Positions 8,927-17,780 are shown, counted from the first letter of the stretch. The stretch: DNA of 22,385 bases from Thioalkalivibrio nitratireducens (GCA_011390385.1 JAABSN010000041.1:1-22385); one strand, 5' to 3'. Numbers and translations are program-made. Notes: a model not told the origin generated them from the sequence alone.

Positions 8927-9145
8927 ATGAATCTGGAAAAGATTGCCGACAAGCAGGCCCACGTGCGGTTGGACGATTTCGAAGCCTCGGACCTGCTTAC
9001 CAGCCTCAAACAGCACGAGGAGCATCTTGGCGAACTCGGTACCGAGTTGATCGCCGCGCTGGAAGCGCAGGACGTGCGGGTCATCGAGGCCGATGATCAG
9101 CCGCGGACCGAGTACCTGCCGCCCCGCGACCTGCATCGGACCTGA
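8927..9145 (+). CDS. Small hypothetical protein (72 aa)
   Basis: Unrecognised. It has a strong GGGGAG site about seven bases before the ATG. The protein is acidic and helical: MNLEKIADKQAHVRLDDFEASDLLTSLKQHEEHLGELGTELI (residues 1-42, quoted here only as its two helical parts 1-20 and 21-42) suggests a helix-turn-helix or coiled arrangement, followed by VRVIEADDQPRTEY. There is no signal, cysteine or known motif. It is probably cotranscribed with the 75-aa gene upstream, and the two may work as a pair, which is inference from spacing alone. A region of nested repeats lies downstream, with the convergent glgP beyond. Confidence 0.62.
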   Translation: MNLEKIADKQAHVRLDDFEASDLLTSLKQHEEHLGELGTELIAALEAQDVRVIEADDQPRTEYLPPRDLHRT

Positions 9146-9206
9146 TGTCTCGTTACGGCCTCCTGCTGGCCTGAGCCCGACCTGCAGGGGTACCGCGAAC
9201 GTCCAT

Positions 9207-9475
9207 CACGCAGGGGGCCGTGAGGCGTAGTCGAACCGCACCGATGCCACGCTGGCTCTGACCGCCAAGCTTCCGGGCCCCGGGAAACGCTGATGCAAGG
9301 GTCTTGTCATTGCGAGCGAAGCGTGGCAATCCAGATACGGTGCTCTGAATCAACACCTTATGGATCGCCGCGTCCCGCCGCGCTGCGCTCGCGGCTGAAG
9401 GCTGCGCTCCTCGCGATGACGGGTTGAATCGACGCTTCCCTCGAGCGGTACAATTCGCTGGGCTGATGCACACAC
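9207..9475. repeat. REPIN-like element, copy 4: degraded and interrupted by another repeat
   Basis: The left half (about 9207-9283) keeps GGCCGTGAGGCGTAGTCGAA and the interior CTCTGACCGCCAAGCTTCC, matching the other copies. The right half resumes only after about 9440 with GAGCGGTACAATTCGCTG and then decays. The normal spacing between halves is a few tens of bases, but here about 160 bp intervene, most of it the second repeat at 9306-9420. It lies in the 430-bp gap between two convergent transcription units. No gene was found in this gap. Confidence 0.6.
9306..9420. repeat. Second dispersed-repeat type with inverted ends
   Basis: It begins GTCATTGCGAGCGAAGCG and ends CGCTCCTCGCGATGAC, so the ends are inverted copies of GTCAT(T/C)GCGAG. 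Inside, GGCAATCCAG faces TGGATCGCCGCG. Repeats of this GTCATTGCGAG...GCAATCC type are familiar from many bacterial genomes. There is one copy in this window, inserted within a REPIN-like element. Confidence 0.65.
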
Positions 9476-9575
9476 TGCGGCTTTTCTGTTCCGGGATGGC
9501 ACGCAAGCTCTGGATGGTGATTGCCAATCAGGCGCAGGCATGACGGTTGGAAGCGCTTTCCGCGCGTCCCGTGCT

Positions 9576-12086
9576 TCAATCCTTGTTGCCAGCCTTCTTC
9601 GGGCAGGGCGCCTGCACCGGTTCGGGAAGGACGTTCCAGATGTGCTCGGCATATTCGCGCACGGTCCGGTCGATTGAAAAGTAGCTCATCCGGCCCACGT
9701 TGAGCAGCGCCGCCTCGGCCCATGCTTCGGCGTCGGCGTACATGCGGTCGGCTTCGGCGCTTGATTCGCTGTAGGCAGCGTAATCGGCGAGCACGAAGAA
9801 AGGATCTTCCTCGAGCAGGTAGTTGGCCATGCGCGCGTGCAGGGCCCTGCCGCCGTTGGCAAAGAAGCCGGTCCGCAGGGCGTCGATGATTGCACGCAGC
9901 CGGGGGTGGGAGTCCAGATGAGCGCTGGGCGGGATATGCCGCGCGCGATGGGCACCGACTTCATCGGCCGTCATTCCGAAGATGAAGATATTTTCCGCAC
10001 CGACCGCATCGCGGATCTCGATATTCGCACCGTCCAGCGTGCCGATGGTGAGCGCCCCGTTCAGCGCCAGCTTCATGTTGCCGGTGCCCGAGGCCTCGAA
10101 TCCGGCGGTGGAGATTTGCTGCGAGAGGTCGGCCGCGGGAATGATGATGCTGGCCGCACTGACTTCGTAGTTCGGGAAGAACACGCATTTCAGGCGATCG
10201 CCGACGACCGGATCATTGTTGATGATGTCGGCCACGCCGTTGATGACTTCGATGATGTCCTTCGCGCGCTGGTATCCCGGTGCTGCCTTGCCGGCGAACA
10301 GTACCACCCGTGGCAGCACGTCCTCGCCGTCCCGGATACGCTGATACAGCTCGATCACGTGGAGAAGCTTCAGCAGCTGACGCTTGTATTCGTGGATGCG
10401 CTTGATCTGCACGTCGTACATCACGTCGGGACTGATCATGATGCCGGTACGTTTCTTGACCAGCGCGGCAAGACGTTCCTTGTTGCTGCGCTTGATCGCG
10501 CGGAATTCTTTGCGGGTGGCTTCATCCGATGCATAGGGCGTGAACTGCTTCAGACGGTCGAGATCGAATTTCCAGTCGCCACCAATCCGCGATTCGATCA
10601 GCGCGGTCAGTCCCGGGTTCGCCTGGATCAGCCACAGGCGTGGCGTGACTCCGTTGGTCACGTTGATGAACCGCTCCGGCGACACCCGGTTGAAGTCCGC
10701 GAAGAGCGTCTGCTTCAGCAGGCTCGTATGCAGTGCGGCAACGCCATTGACCTTGTGCGAGCCCACCACGGCGAGGTGGGCCATACGCACGCGCCGACCG
10801 TGATCCTCGTCGATGATGGACAGTCGTCGCAGCAGTTCGTGGTCACCCGGGAACCGGTGTCGAACGTCTTCGAGAAATTCATGGTTGATCCGGTAGATGA
10901 TCAGCATGTGCCGGGGCAGTACGCGCTCCATCAGCGCGACCGGCCAGGTTTCCAGCGCTTCCGGCATCAGCGTGTGATTGGTGTAGGAGAAGACCTTGCA
11001 CGTGATCTCCCAGGCGTCCTTCCAGGGGACCCGGTGCTGATCCACCAGCAAGCGCATGAATTCGGCCACGGCGATCGCCGGATGCGTGTCGTTCAACTGG
11101 ATGGCCGCAGTCTCGGGCAGTTTCTCCAGCGGGTAACCGAGTTGCGTGTTGCGGTCGATGATGTCCTGCAGCGACGCCGAAACGAAGAAATACTCCTGCT
11201 TCAGGCGCAGTTCCCGGCCGATCGCGGTCGCGTCGTTGGGGTAGAGGACCATGGAAATGGTCTCCGACTCGCTCTTGTCGGCGACGGCGCGGATGTAATC
11301 GCCTTCATTGAAATAGCGAAGGTCGAAATCGCGGGTGGCCTTCGCGGCCCACAGGCGCAGATTGTTCACATTGCGCCGCTCGTACCCGGCGGTGGGGTAG
11401 TCATACGCCATCGCCAGGACCTCCTCGCCGTCTTCCCAGGTGAAGCAGTTCTCGCCGCGGGACTCGTGGTGTTCGACCACGTAACCGTAAAAGCGCACGG
11501 AAAAGACCTTTTCCGGGCGCGGGAATTCCCACGGATTGCCGAAGCGCAGCCAGTTGTCAGGGTGCTCGACCTGGCGGAAGTGTTCGATGTGCTGCTGGAA
11601 CATGCCGTACTCGTAGCGGATGCCGTAGCCGTACCCGGGATAGCCCTGCGTCGCCATGGATTCGAGGATGCAGGCGGCCAGGCGCCCAAGACCGCCATTG
11701 CCCAGTGCGGCATCCTCCTCGAGCCGGGCGATTTCCCGGAAGTCGACGCCCAGCTCGCGCAGAGCCTCCTGCGTCGCTTCGAAGATGCCCATGTTGCGCA
11801 GGTTCGCCTCGAGCATGCGCCCGATCAGGTACTCCATCGACAGGTAGTAGACGCGTTTCACGTCCTCCTCTGCGAACTGCCGGCGGGTAACCACGCGGCG
11901 TTCGATGATCCGCTCGCGGATGGCGAAAGACACTGCGTGCAGCCAGTCGCGTGGTGTCGCGAGATCAGGATCCTTGCCGACCTCGCGTACCATTGCATCG
12001 CGGATCGATTGCCGCAGGCTGGCGCTGTCGCAAGCCAGCGCCGACAGCTGATGACGCGGGTTGGCTTCATCGGTGGGAGCGGTCAT
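9576..12086 (-). CDS. glgP: Glycogen/starch/alpha-glucan phosphorylase
   Basis: An 836-aa GT35 family enzyme, full length. It releases glucose-1-phosphate from the non-reducing ends of glycogen or maltodextrin using phosphate. Visible signatures are YYLSMEYLIGR (80-90), ALGNGGLGRLAACILESMAT (127-146), LNDTHPAIAV (331-340), RFINVTNGVTPRLWL (472-486), IKRIHEYKRQLL (561-572), and the pyridoxal-phosphate motif EASGTGNMKLALNGALTIGT with Lys672 as the expected Schiff-base lysine. The start has GGAGGG seven bases upstream. It begins 57 bp after the purD stop on the same strand, so it may be cotranscribed with purine genes, though a functional link is not obvious. No other glycogen genes are in the window. 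Confidence 0.96.
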   Translation of the reverse strand: MTAPTDEANPRHQLSALACDSASLRQSIRDAMVREVGKDPDLATPRDWLHAVSFAIRERIIERRVVTRRQFAEEDVKRVYYLSMEYLIGRMLEANLRNMGIFEATQEALRELGVDFREIARLEEDAALGNGGLGRLAACILESMATQGYPGYGYGIRYEYGMFQQHIEHFRQVEHPDNWLRFGNPWEFPRPEKVFSVRFYGYVVEHHESRGENCFTWEDGEEVLAMAYDYPTAGYERRNVNNLRLWAAKATRDFDLRYFNEGDYIRAVADKSESETISMVLYPNDATAIGRELRLKQEYFFVSASLQDIIDRNTQLGYPLEKLPETAAIQLNDTHPAIAVAEFMRLLVDQHRVPWKDAWEITCKVFSYTNHTLMPEALETWPVALMERVLPRHMLIIYRINHEFLEDVRHRFPGDHELLRRLSIIDEDHGRRVRMAHLAVVGSHKVNGVAALHTSLLKQTLFADFNRVSPERFINVTNGVTPRLWLIQANPGLTALIESRIGGDWKFDLDRLKQFTPYASDEATRKEFRAIKRSNKERLAALVKKRTGIMISPDVMYDVQIKRIHEYKRQLLKLLHVIELYQRIRDGEDVLPRVVLFAGKAAPGYQRAKDIIEVINGVADIINNDPVVGDRLKCVFFPNYEVSAASIIIPAADLSQQISTAGFEASGTGNMKLALNGALTIGTLDGANIEIRDAVGAENIFIFGMTADEVGAHRARHIPPSAHLDSHPRLRAIIDALRTGFFANGGRALHARMANYLLEEDPFFVLADYAAYSESSAEADRMYADAEAWAEAALLNVGRMSYFSIDRTVREYAEHIWNVLPEPVQAPCPKKAGNKD

Positions 12087-12143
12087 CGCGTTGCCCTCCA
12101 GGGCGGGTTCTTGGGACGCCGGCGAGCGGCACCCCGGTGATGG

Positions 12144-13427
12144 TCAGCGTCGTACAAGCGCGCGGTGGCCAATATCGGTGCGGAAGTATATACCTGTAAA
12201 CCGGATCTCTTGCGAGGCCTGGTAGGCGTTTTCCCGTGCAGTGCGAAAATCCTCGCCCAGCCCGACCACGCACAGGACCCGTCCCCCGTCGGTGACGATG
12301 CTGCCATCGTTGCGCTGGCGGGTGCCGGCATGAAAGACCTTTGCGGCGGGGTTGTCGACCGTTTCCAACCCACTGATCAGATCGCCCTTGCGATACTCCA
12401 TCGGGTAGCCGCCGGCAGCCAGCACCACACCCAGCGCGACGCGCGGGTCCCAGTCGGCGGAGACCTGGTCCAGGCGTCCGTCGATCGCGGCTTCGATCAG
12501 GTCCGCAAGGTCGGTTTTCAGACGCATCAGGATTGGCTGGGTTTCCGGGTCGCCGAAACGGCAGTTGAATTCCAGTACCCGCGGGTTGCCTTTTGCGTCG
12601 ACCATCACGCCGGCGTAAAGGAATCCGGTATAGCGTTCACCTTCGGACTCCATGCCCTTCAGTGTCGGCTCGATCACTTCCTTCATGATGCGCCGATGCA
12701 GTTCAGGGGTCACCACGGGCGCAGGGGAATAGGCACCCATCCCACCGGTGTTCGGACCCTTGTCACCATCATCGCGTGCCTTGTGGTCCTGGGAACTGGC
12801 CAGCGGGAGGATGTGTTCGCCATCGATCATGCAGATGAAGCTGGCCTCCTCGCCCGTCAGGAACTCCTCGATGACCACGCGGTGACCAGCGCTGCCGAAG
12901 GCGTTTCCGGCCAGCATGTCGTGCACTGCGGCCCGGGCCTCGTCCTCGGTCCGCGCGAGAATGACGCCCTTGCCCGCCGCCAGGCCGTCGGCCTTGACCA
13001 CGATGGGCGCACCATGGTCGCGGATGAAGTCCTCGGCCGCCGTGATTTCCGTAAAGCTGCCATAGGCGGCGGTAGGGATCCGGTGGCGCTGCATGAAATC
13101 CTTGGCGAACGCCTTGGAGCCCTCGAGTTGCGCCGCCTGCGCGGTGGGGCCGAAGATGCGTTGGCCCGCCGCGCGGAAGGTATCGACAATGCCCGCCACC
13201 AGTGGCGCCTCCGGGCCGACGACGGTGAAGGCGACGCCCTCGCGCTCGGCCAGCGCGAGCAGGCTCTCGACGTCGGTCGCGCCGAGGGCCACGTTCTCGC
13301 ATTTCGCCTCGGTGGCGGTGCCGGCGTTGCCCGGCGCTACCAGCACCCGTTGCACTCGCGGTGACTGTGCCAGTTTCCACGCCAGCGCATGTTCGCGGCC
13401 GCCGCCGCCTACCACCAGAACGTTCAT
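12144..13427 (-). CDS. purD: Phosphoribosylamine-glycine ligase (GAR synthetase)
   Basis: A 427-aa ATP-grasp enzyme, full length. It joins glycine to phosphoribosylamine in the second step of de novo purine synthesis. Visible features are VLVVGGGGREHALAWK at the N terminus (GGGGREHA, 7-14), VVGPEAPLVAGI, IVVKADGLAAGKGV in the ATP-grasp domain, GPNTGGMGAYSPAPV, and EFNCRFGDPETQ supplying metal and ATP contacts. The ATG has AGGGAG upstream. It follows purH on the same strand, the usual purH-purD order in gammaproteobacteria, but a 435-bp gap with a REPIN-like repeat separates them. It uses glycine, the same precursor as the betaine operon nearby; this is metabolic proximity, not evidence of coregulation. 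Confidence 0.97.
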   Translation of the reverse strand: MNVLVVGGGGREHALAWKLAQSPRVQRVLVAPGNAGTATEAKCENVALGATDVESLLALAEREGVAFTVVGPEAPLVAGIVDTFRAAGQRIFGPTAQAAQLEGSKAFAKDFMQRHRIPTAAYGSFTEITAAEDFIRDHGAPIVVKADGLAAGKGVILARTEDEARAAVHDMLAGNAFGSAGHRVVIEEFLTGEEASFICMIDGEHILPLASSQDHKARDDGDKGPNTGGMGAYSPAPVVTPELHRRIMKEVIEPTLKGMESEGERYTGFLYAGVMVDAKGNPRVLEFNCRFGDPETQPILMRLKTDLADLIEAAIDGRLDQVSADWDPRVALGVVLAAGGYPMEYRKGDLISGLETVDNPAAKVFHAGTRQRNDGSIVTDGGRVLCVVGLGEDFRTARENAYQASQEIRFTGIYFRTDIGHRALVRR

Positions 13428-13455
13428 CTCGTGTCTCCCTGCAAGCAGGATCTAG

Positions 13456-13595
13456 CGTGAAAGAAGCTGCGTAGGGTGCCGTGAGGCGAAGCCGAACCGC
13501 ACCGGATACAACGCCGGCTCTGGTTCCAGGCCCCCGGGCCGCGATCGGCGCAATTCGCTGCGCTCATTGGCACCCTACGCCGACAGTTTTCATGT
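13456..13595. repeat. REPIN-like element, copy 2 (best preserved)
   Basis: The left REP begins with the GTAG head at about 13471 and reads GTAGGGTGCCGTGAGGCGAA, then GCCGAACCGCACC, an imperfect palindrome around GAA. The right REP, GCGCAATTCGCTGCGC through GGCACCCTAC, ends with the GTAG head on the opposite strand. Outer flanks GTGAAAG and TTTCATG are also shared with other copies. It sits between purD and purH. Confidence 0.8.
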
Positions 13596-13599
13596 TTCG

Positions 13600-13862
13600 G
13601 GGTGGCAGGCATGGCCATGATCGTCAACGTGAAAGCCCCGGCGATGTCCGAGCCCCCGTGAGGACGTGCCTTGCGCGCGAACGCGCCGCAGGCGCTCCCG
13701 GGGGACTGGCGGCCAACCCAACGCCGTTTCGCGAGCGAGACTCGCTGCTACGCGGTGGATTCCAGCATGGCCGGTCGCCCCAAACGCCAATGCGCCCCCA
13801 GGAGGTCAGCCCGCTGGCCGATTGCCTTGCCCTTGCGTCCAGCGGGTCCGGGGCTTGCCACG
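13600..13862. other. 263-bp stretch without recognisable gene between the repeat and purH
   Basis: Open frames here have no ribosome site or familiar composition and look like chance in GC-rich DNA. No terminator with a T-run is seen after the purH stop on the minus strand. The sequence could be a decayed insertion, but no end or duplication was identified. Confidence 0.45.
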
Positions 13863-15428
13863 TCAATGGCGGAAATGGCGCATGCCGGTGAACAGCATGG
13901 CGATGCCATGTTCGTTCGCGGCAGCGATTACCTCCGCGTCGCGCATCGAACCGCCGGGCTGGATCACGGCTGTGATGCCGGCCTCGGCCGCCGCGTCAAT
14001 GCCGTCGCGGAACGGGAAAAAGGCATCGGAGGCCATCACGCTGCCGGGTACGCGCAGGCCCTCGTCGGCAGCCTTGATTCCGGCAATCTTCGCCGAGTAC
14101 ACCCTGCTCATCTGTCCCGCGCCGACCCCGATGGTCTGCTCGTCGCGGACATAGACAATGGCGTTCGATTTCACGAACTTGGCCACCTGCCAGGCGAAGC
14201 GCAGGTCACGGTCCTCCTGTTCGGTAGGTTCGCGCTCGGTGACGCAGCGCAGTTCGACCTGCGCCAGGCTGCCGGAGTCGATGTCCTGTGCCAGCAGTCC
14301 GCCGCCAATGCGTTTGAAATCCAGTCCTGGGTTTGCCGTCGCTGGTGGAATCTCGAGGACCCGGACATTGCCCTTGGCATCCGTTGCGCGCAAGGCGGCG
14401 GGTGTGATTTCCGGCGCCAGGATCACCTCGACGAATTGGCGGCTGACAATGGCTTGCGCGGTGTCCCCGTCCAGCGGTCGGTTGAAGGCGATGATGCCAC
14501 CGAAGGCCGACGTCGGATCGGTCTGGAAGGCGCGCTCATAAGCTGTCAGCGGGTTCTGTGCAACGGCAACGCCGCAGGGGTTGGCGTGCTTGACGATCAC
14601 GCAGGCGGGCTCCTCGAACTGGCGTACGCAATCCCAGGCGGCATCGGCATCGCCCAGGTTGTTGTAGCTGAGCGCGCTGCCCTGGAGCTGGCGGAAACTG
14701 GCAAGGCTGCCGGGGGCAGGCCGGGCCTCCCGGTAGAACGCAGCGGCCTGATGCGGGTTTTCGCCGTAGCGCAGATTCGCGGCCTTGCTGTAGCTGAGGT
14801 TCAATTGGCCCGGGAAACGACCGGGTTGGCCGGATTCGCTCAACGCCGAAAGATAATTGCTGATTGCGGCGTCGTACCGGGCTACGTGGTCGAAGGCCAT
14901 GACCGCGAAGCGGAATCGCAGTGACGACGGGATGCCCCGCTGCTCACGCAGCGCCTCGAGAAGCTCGACGTATTGACTGGGCTCGGTGGCGACGGTGACG
15001 TCGCGGTAGTTCTTGGCCGCGGCGCGCAACATCGCGGGGCCGCCGATGTCGATGTTCTCCACGGCCTCCTCCAGAGTACAGTCCGGGCGCGCGACCGTGG
15101 CCTCGAAGGGATACAGGTTCACCACCAGAAGATCGATCGGAGCGATCCCCTGTTCAGCCATTACCGCGTCATCCTGGCCTCGCCGACCAAGGAGTCCGCC
15201 ATGGATAAGCGGATGCAGGGTCTTGACCCTGCCATCCATGATCTCGGGAAAGCCGGTGTATCGAGCGACTTCGGTCACCGGCAGGCCATGTTCGGTCAAC
15301 AATCGGGCGGTTCCCCCCGTGGAAACGAGTTCGACTCCCTCGGTGTGCAGGGCCTGGGCAAGTTCGACCAGGCCAGTCTTTTCCGATACCGAGAGGAGGG
15401 CGCGGCGGATGGGACGTACATCGGACAT
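13863..15428 (-). CDS. purH: Bifunctional AICAR formyltransferase / IMP cyclohydrolase
   Basis: A 521-aa enzyme for the last two steps of de novo IMP synthesis. Residues 1 to about 150 form the MGS-like cyclohydrolase domain ([44 protein letters not shown]). The rest is AICAR transformylase, with RYGENPHQ (220-227), [19 protein letters not shown] (248-266), and [10 protein letters not shown] containing the Lys280-His281 catalytic pair equivalent to Lys266-His267 of the vertebrate enzyme. The ATG at 15428 has GAGG about nine bases upstream and matches the family N terminus. The open frame continues a further 86 codons upstream, but that part is not PurH-like. It heads the purH-purD-glgP run. 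Confidence 0.97.
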   Translation of the reverse strand: MSDVRPIRRALLSVSEKTGLVELAQALHTEGVELVSTGGTARLLTEHGLPVTEVARYTGFPEIMDGRVKTLHPLIHGGLLGRRGQDDAVMAEQGIAPIDLLVVNLYPFEATVARPDCTLEEAVENIDIGGPAMLRAAAKNYRDVTVATEPSQYVELLEALREQRGIPSSLRFRFAVMAFDHVARYDAAISNYLSALSESGQPGRFPGQLNLSYSKAANLRYGENPHQAAAFYREARPAPGSLASFRQLQGSALSYNNLGDADAAWDCVRQFEEPACVIVKHANPCGVAVAQNPLTAYERAFQTDPTSAFGGIIAFNRPLDGDTAQAIVSRQFVEVILAPEITPAALRATDAKGNVRVLEIPPATANPGLDFKRIGGGLLAQDIDSGSLAQVELRCVTEREPTEQEDRDLRFAWQVAKFVKSNAIVYVRDEQTIGVGAGQMSRVYSAKIAGIKAADEGLRVPGSVMASDAFFPFRDGIDAAAEAGITAVIQPGGSMRDAEVIAAANEHGIAMLFTGMRHFRH

Positions 15429-16131
15429 CAGTGGGCCTCGCAACAGTAAAGTGGGGAAGTATACCGGACTGCGGATCGCGGGTGTCCGGCCAATTGGCGG
15501 GCACCTGCAATGGGACCGGGGAGGGCGTCGGACCAAGAGCCTCGGGCATGTTTTCAATGGGGCGTCGAGAGGGAAACCTCCAGCGGTTGTTGTCACGGAT
15601 TCGACCAGTGGAAGAGCGGCTGTTGCGCAAGTGAGTGGCAGTTGAATAGCGCTCCGGAGCGCGGGCAAAAATCTTGGTTTTCCCACTCGGAAGCCAGAAA
15701 TAACGGGGGCGGTAGCGTCGGTTCTCCACTTTCGATGCGATCACGGGACTTGAAGTCCTCGGTAGGATGCTTCAGAGTAAAAAGCCTACACGGCAGGTGC
15801 GACGCTCAGCGGCGCCTTGCCATGTGTTTCGATGGGCCGGCACAACCCAGTATTCCACAGCCGGCCCTGTCGCCCGATCAGGGCTCATCAGTTCATGCGA
15901 CCGTATGGGTCGCTCGCGCTCTTCGCCCCATCGTGCGAAAGCGCTGCTCGCGAGGCGAGCAACAGCAGAAGCTGCGTCCCTCCCTTGAGACTGGGGCGCC
16001 GGAATTTGCTGTCAACTCAGCTCGGATGCCGGCTGTTACCACCTGAGGAATATGTCCGGTATTCGGGACGAGACTTATGCCGCGTGGCCATTGTCAGGGC
16101 GCGCTGCCCACCATTGCCAATGAGGAACGCC
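15429..16131. other. 703-bp divergent intergenic region between purH and gsmt
   Basis: It should hold the purH promoter (minus) and the promoter of the betaine operon (plus). No clear sigma70 pair or PurR-type box was identified. Notable items are a perfect 14-base palindrome GCGCTCCGGAGCGC (15649-15662) and a dense stem-loop cluster at 15834-15961. The gsmt reading frame stays open back to 15817, but that extension is not homologous to the family. Confidence 0.6.
15834..15961 (+). other. Stem-loop cluster in the gsmt leader
   Basis: Five stems lie in 128 nt. H1 is GGGCCGGC (15834-15841) with GCCGGCCC (15860-15867). H2 is GCCCTG (15864-15869) with CAGGGC (15879-15884). H3 is GCGACC (15897-15902) with GGTCGC (15908-15913). 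H4 is GCGCTCTTCGC (15916-15926) with GCGAAAGCGC (15935-15944, one bulge). H5 is TGCTCGC (15945-15951) with GCGAGCA (15955-15961). H1 and H2 share 15864-15867 and cannot both form fully. Whether this is transcribed is not known. Confidence 0.4.
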
Positions 16132-16941
16132 ATGTCAGCCAACCTGAAACAGGATTTCGGAGACGCGCCGATCGAACGTCGCGATACCGACAACTATCAA
16201 GCCGAATACGTCAAGTCCTTTGTCGACAAGTGGGACGAGTTGATCGACTGGGAGAGCCGCGCCCGCAGCGAGGGAGACTTCTTCATCCAGGTGCTCAAGG
16301 ATCGCGGAGCACGCCGGGTTCTCGATGTTGCCGCGGGCACCGGTTTCCATTCGGTCCAGCTGATGGAGGCCGGGTTCGACGTCGTCACCGCCGATGGCAG
16401 TCCCGAGATGCTGGCCAAGGCTTTCGAGAATGGCCGCAGGCGTGGTCATATCCTGCGCACCACCCAGGCCGATTGGCGCTGGCTGAATCGGGATATCTAC
16501 GGCCGCTACGATGCCGTGGTCTGTCTCGGCAACTCCTTTACCCATCTATTCAATGAGAACGATCGCCGCAAGGCACTGGCCGAATTCTATTCGGCGCTGA
16601 ACCACGATGGCGTACTGATTCTGGATCAGCGGAATTATGACGCAATCCTGGATCACGGTTACTCCAGCGCGCATACCTATTACTACTGCGGCGACAACGT
16701 CTCGGTGGCGCCGGAGCACGTCGATGAAGGCCTGGCCAGGTTTCAGTACTCGTTTCCGGACAAGTCAACCTACCATCTGAACATGTTTCCGCTGCGCAAG
16801 GCCTATGTTCGCCGGTTGATGCGCGAGGTGGGGTTCCAGAGCATTGATACCTACGGTGATTTCAAGGAAACCTACCACGAGAGTTCACCTGACTTCTTCA
16901 TTCATGTCGCTGACAAGAAATACGTCGAGGAGGTGTCCTGA
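16132..16941 (+). CDS. gsmt: Glycine/sarcosine N-methyltransferase (betaine synthesis)
   Basis: A 269-aa class I SAM-dependent methyltransferase that converts glycine to sarcosine and then dimethylglycine, the first part of betaine synthesis in halophiles. SAM-binding motif I is VLDVAAGTGF (63-72), with acidic Asp88 after the next strand (VVTADGS). LDQRNYD (164-170) contains Arg167, probably the arginine linked to substrate binding in cyanobacterial GSMT (from memory). Length and N terminus (NYQAEYVKSFVDKWDELIDW) fit the Halorhodospira/Ectothiorhodospira and Aphanothece enzymes. It is distinct from mammalian-type GNMT in using both substrates. The ATG at 16132 has AGGAA five to six bases upstream. 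Its stop overlaps the sdmt start (TGATG), so the two are translationally coupled. Expression is probably osmotically controlled, but no such site was identified. Confidence 0.94.
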   Translation: MSANLKQDFGDAPIERRDTDNYQAEYVKSFVDKWDELIDWESRARSEGDFFIQVLKDRGARRVLDVAAGTGFHSVQLMEAGFDVVTADGSPEMLAKAFENGRRRGHILRTTQADWRWLNRDIYGRYDAVVCLGNSFTHLFNENDRRKALAEFYSALNHDGVLILDQRNYDAILDHGYSSAHTYYYCGDNVSVAPEHVDEGLARFQYSFPDKSTYHLNMFPLRKAYVRRLMREVGFQSIDTYGDFKETYHESSPDFFIHVADKKYVEEVS

Positions 16942-17780
16942 TGCCCGATTATTCCAGCCCCGTTGCCACCGCGCGCGATTATTACAACAGCCCGGACGCC
17001 GATCATTTCTATCACAGCATCTGGGGCGGCGAAGACATCCACATCGGGCTGTACGAGCATGACCGGGAGCCGATCGTCGATGCCAGCCGGCGCACGGTTG
17101 CTCACATGGCAGACCTGCTGGGTGAGCCACAGGCGGACTGGCGGGTGCTCGACATGGGCGCCGGGTACGGCGGGTCGGCACGGTATCTGGCCGAGAACCA
17201 CGGTTGTCACGTCACCGCACTCAATCTCAGCGAGGTCGAGAACGAACGCAACCGATCGATCAATCGGGCGCGCAAGTTGGACACCCTGATCGAAGTCGTG
17301 GATGGCAGTTTCGAGAGCGCGCCGGGTCCGGATGAGAACTTCGATGTTGTCTGGTCGCAGGATGCTTTCCTGCACAGCGGTGAGCGCGAGAAGGTGCTGC
17401 GTGAGGCGATCCGGGTGCTGAAGCCGGGTGGCGTGCTGATTTTCACCGATCCGATGGCGCAGGACGATTGCCCCGAGGGGGTGCTCGACCCGATCCTGGA
17501 ACGCATTCACCTCGATAGCCTGGGTTCGCCCGGCTTCTATCAGGAGGCGGCGGCTGATCTCGGTCTCGATCTCATTGCTTTCGAAGACCATGCCCATCAA
17601 CTGCCGCGCCACTACGGGCGGGTGCTTGAGGAACTCGAGGCGCGTGAACCGGATCTCGCGGGTTCGATTTCGCCCGAGTACATCACGCGGATGAAAAAGG
17701 GCCTGGGTCATTGGGTCGACGGCGGACAAGCCGGTCATCTTGCCTGGGGCATCTTCCGGTTTCGCAAGCCGGCAGCGTGA
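16941..17780 (+). CDS. sdmt: Sarcosine/dimethylglycine N-methyltransferase (betaine synthesis)
   Basis: A 279-aa SAM-dependent methyltransferase that methylates sarcosine and dimethylglycine to glycine betaine. Early features are ARDYYNSPDADHFYHSIWGG and IHIGLYEHD (34-42), typical of the DMT family. Motif I is VLDMGAGYGG (69-78), followed by VTALNLSEVENERNR, the FDVVWSQDAFLHS segment, and RVLKPGGVLIFTDPM. The family also includes SAM-dependent methyltransferases of cyclopropane-synthase-like fold, but pairing with gsmt makes the assignment secure. It begins within the gsmt stop codon. The gene ends at 17780 and is followed by 246 bp of structured spacer before metK. Together gsmt and sdmt consume three SAM per betaine, which explains the neighbourhood with metK and metH. 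Confidence 0.94.
   Translation: MPDYSSPVATARDYYNSPDADHFYHSIWGGEDIHIGLYEHDREPIVDASRRTVAHMADLLGEPQADWRVLDMGAGYGGSARYLAENHGCHVTALNLSEVENERNRSINRARKLDTLIEVVDGSFESAPGPDENFDVVWSQDAFLHSGEREKVLREAIRVLKPGGVLIFTDPMAQDDCPEGVLDPILERIHLDSLGSPGFYQEAAADLGLDLIAFEDHAHQLPRHYGRVLEELEAREPDLAGSISPEYITRMKKGLGHWVDGGQAGHLAWGIFRFRKPAA

Noticed and set aside
9549..9561. GGAAGCGCTTTCC as terminator of glgP
   Set aside because: It is nearly self-complementary with no room for a loop and has no T-run on the minus strand.
9837..12140. Very long open frame (767 codons) on the plus strand opposite glgP
   Set aside because: It is the antisense of a clearly recognisable phosphorylase. GC-rich codon bias keeps the opposite frame free of stops. 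The translation resembles no family and has no ribosome site.
15660..15685. PurR-type operator before purH (GCAAAAATCTTGGTTTTC)
   Set aside because: The AAAA/TTTT symmetry is suggestive, but the central CG and flanks of the PUR box are missing.
15817..16131. N-terminal extension of gsmt by up to 105 codons
   Set aside because: The frame is open, but homologues start near MSANLKQDF, there is a good ribosome site before 16132, and the extension overlaps the stem-loop cluster and is unlike protein.
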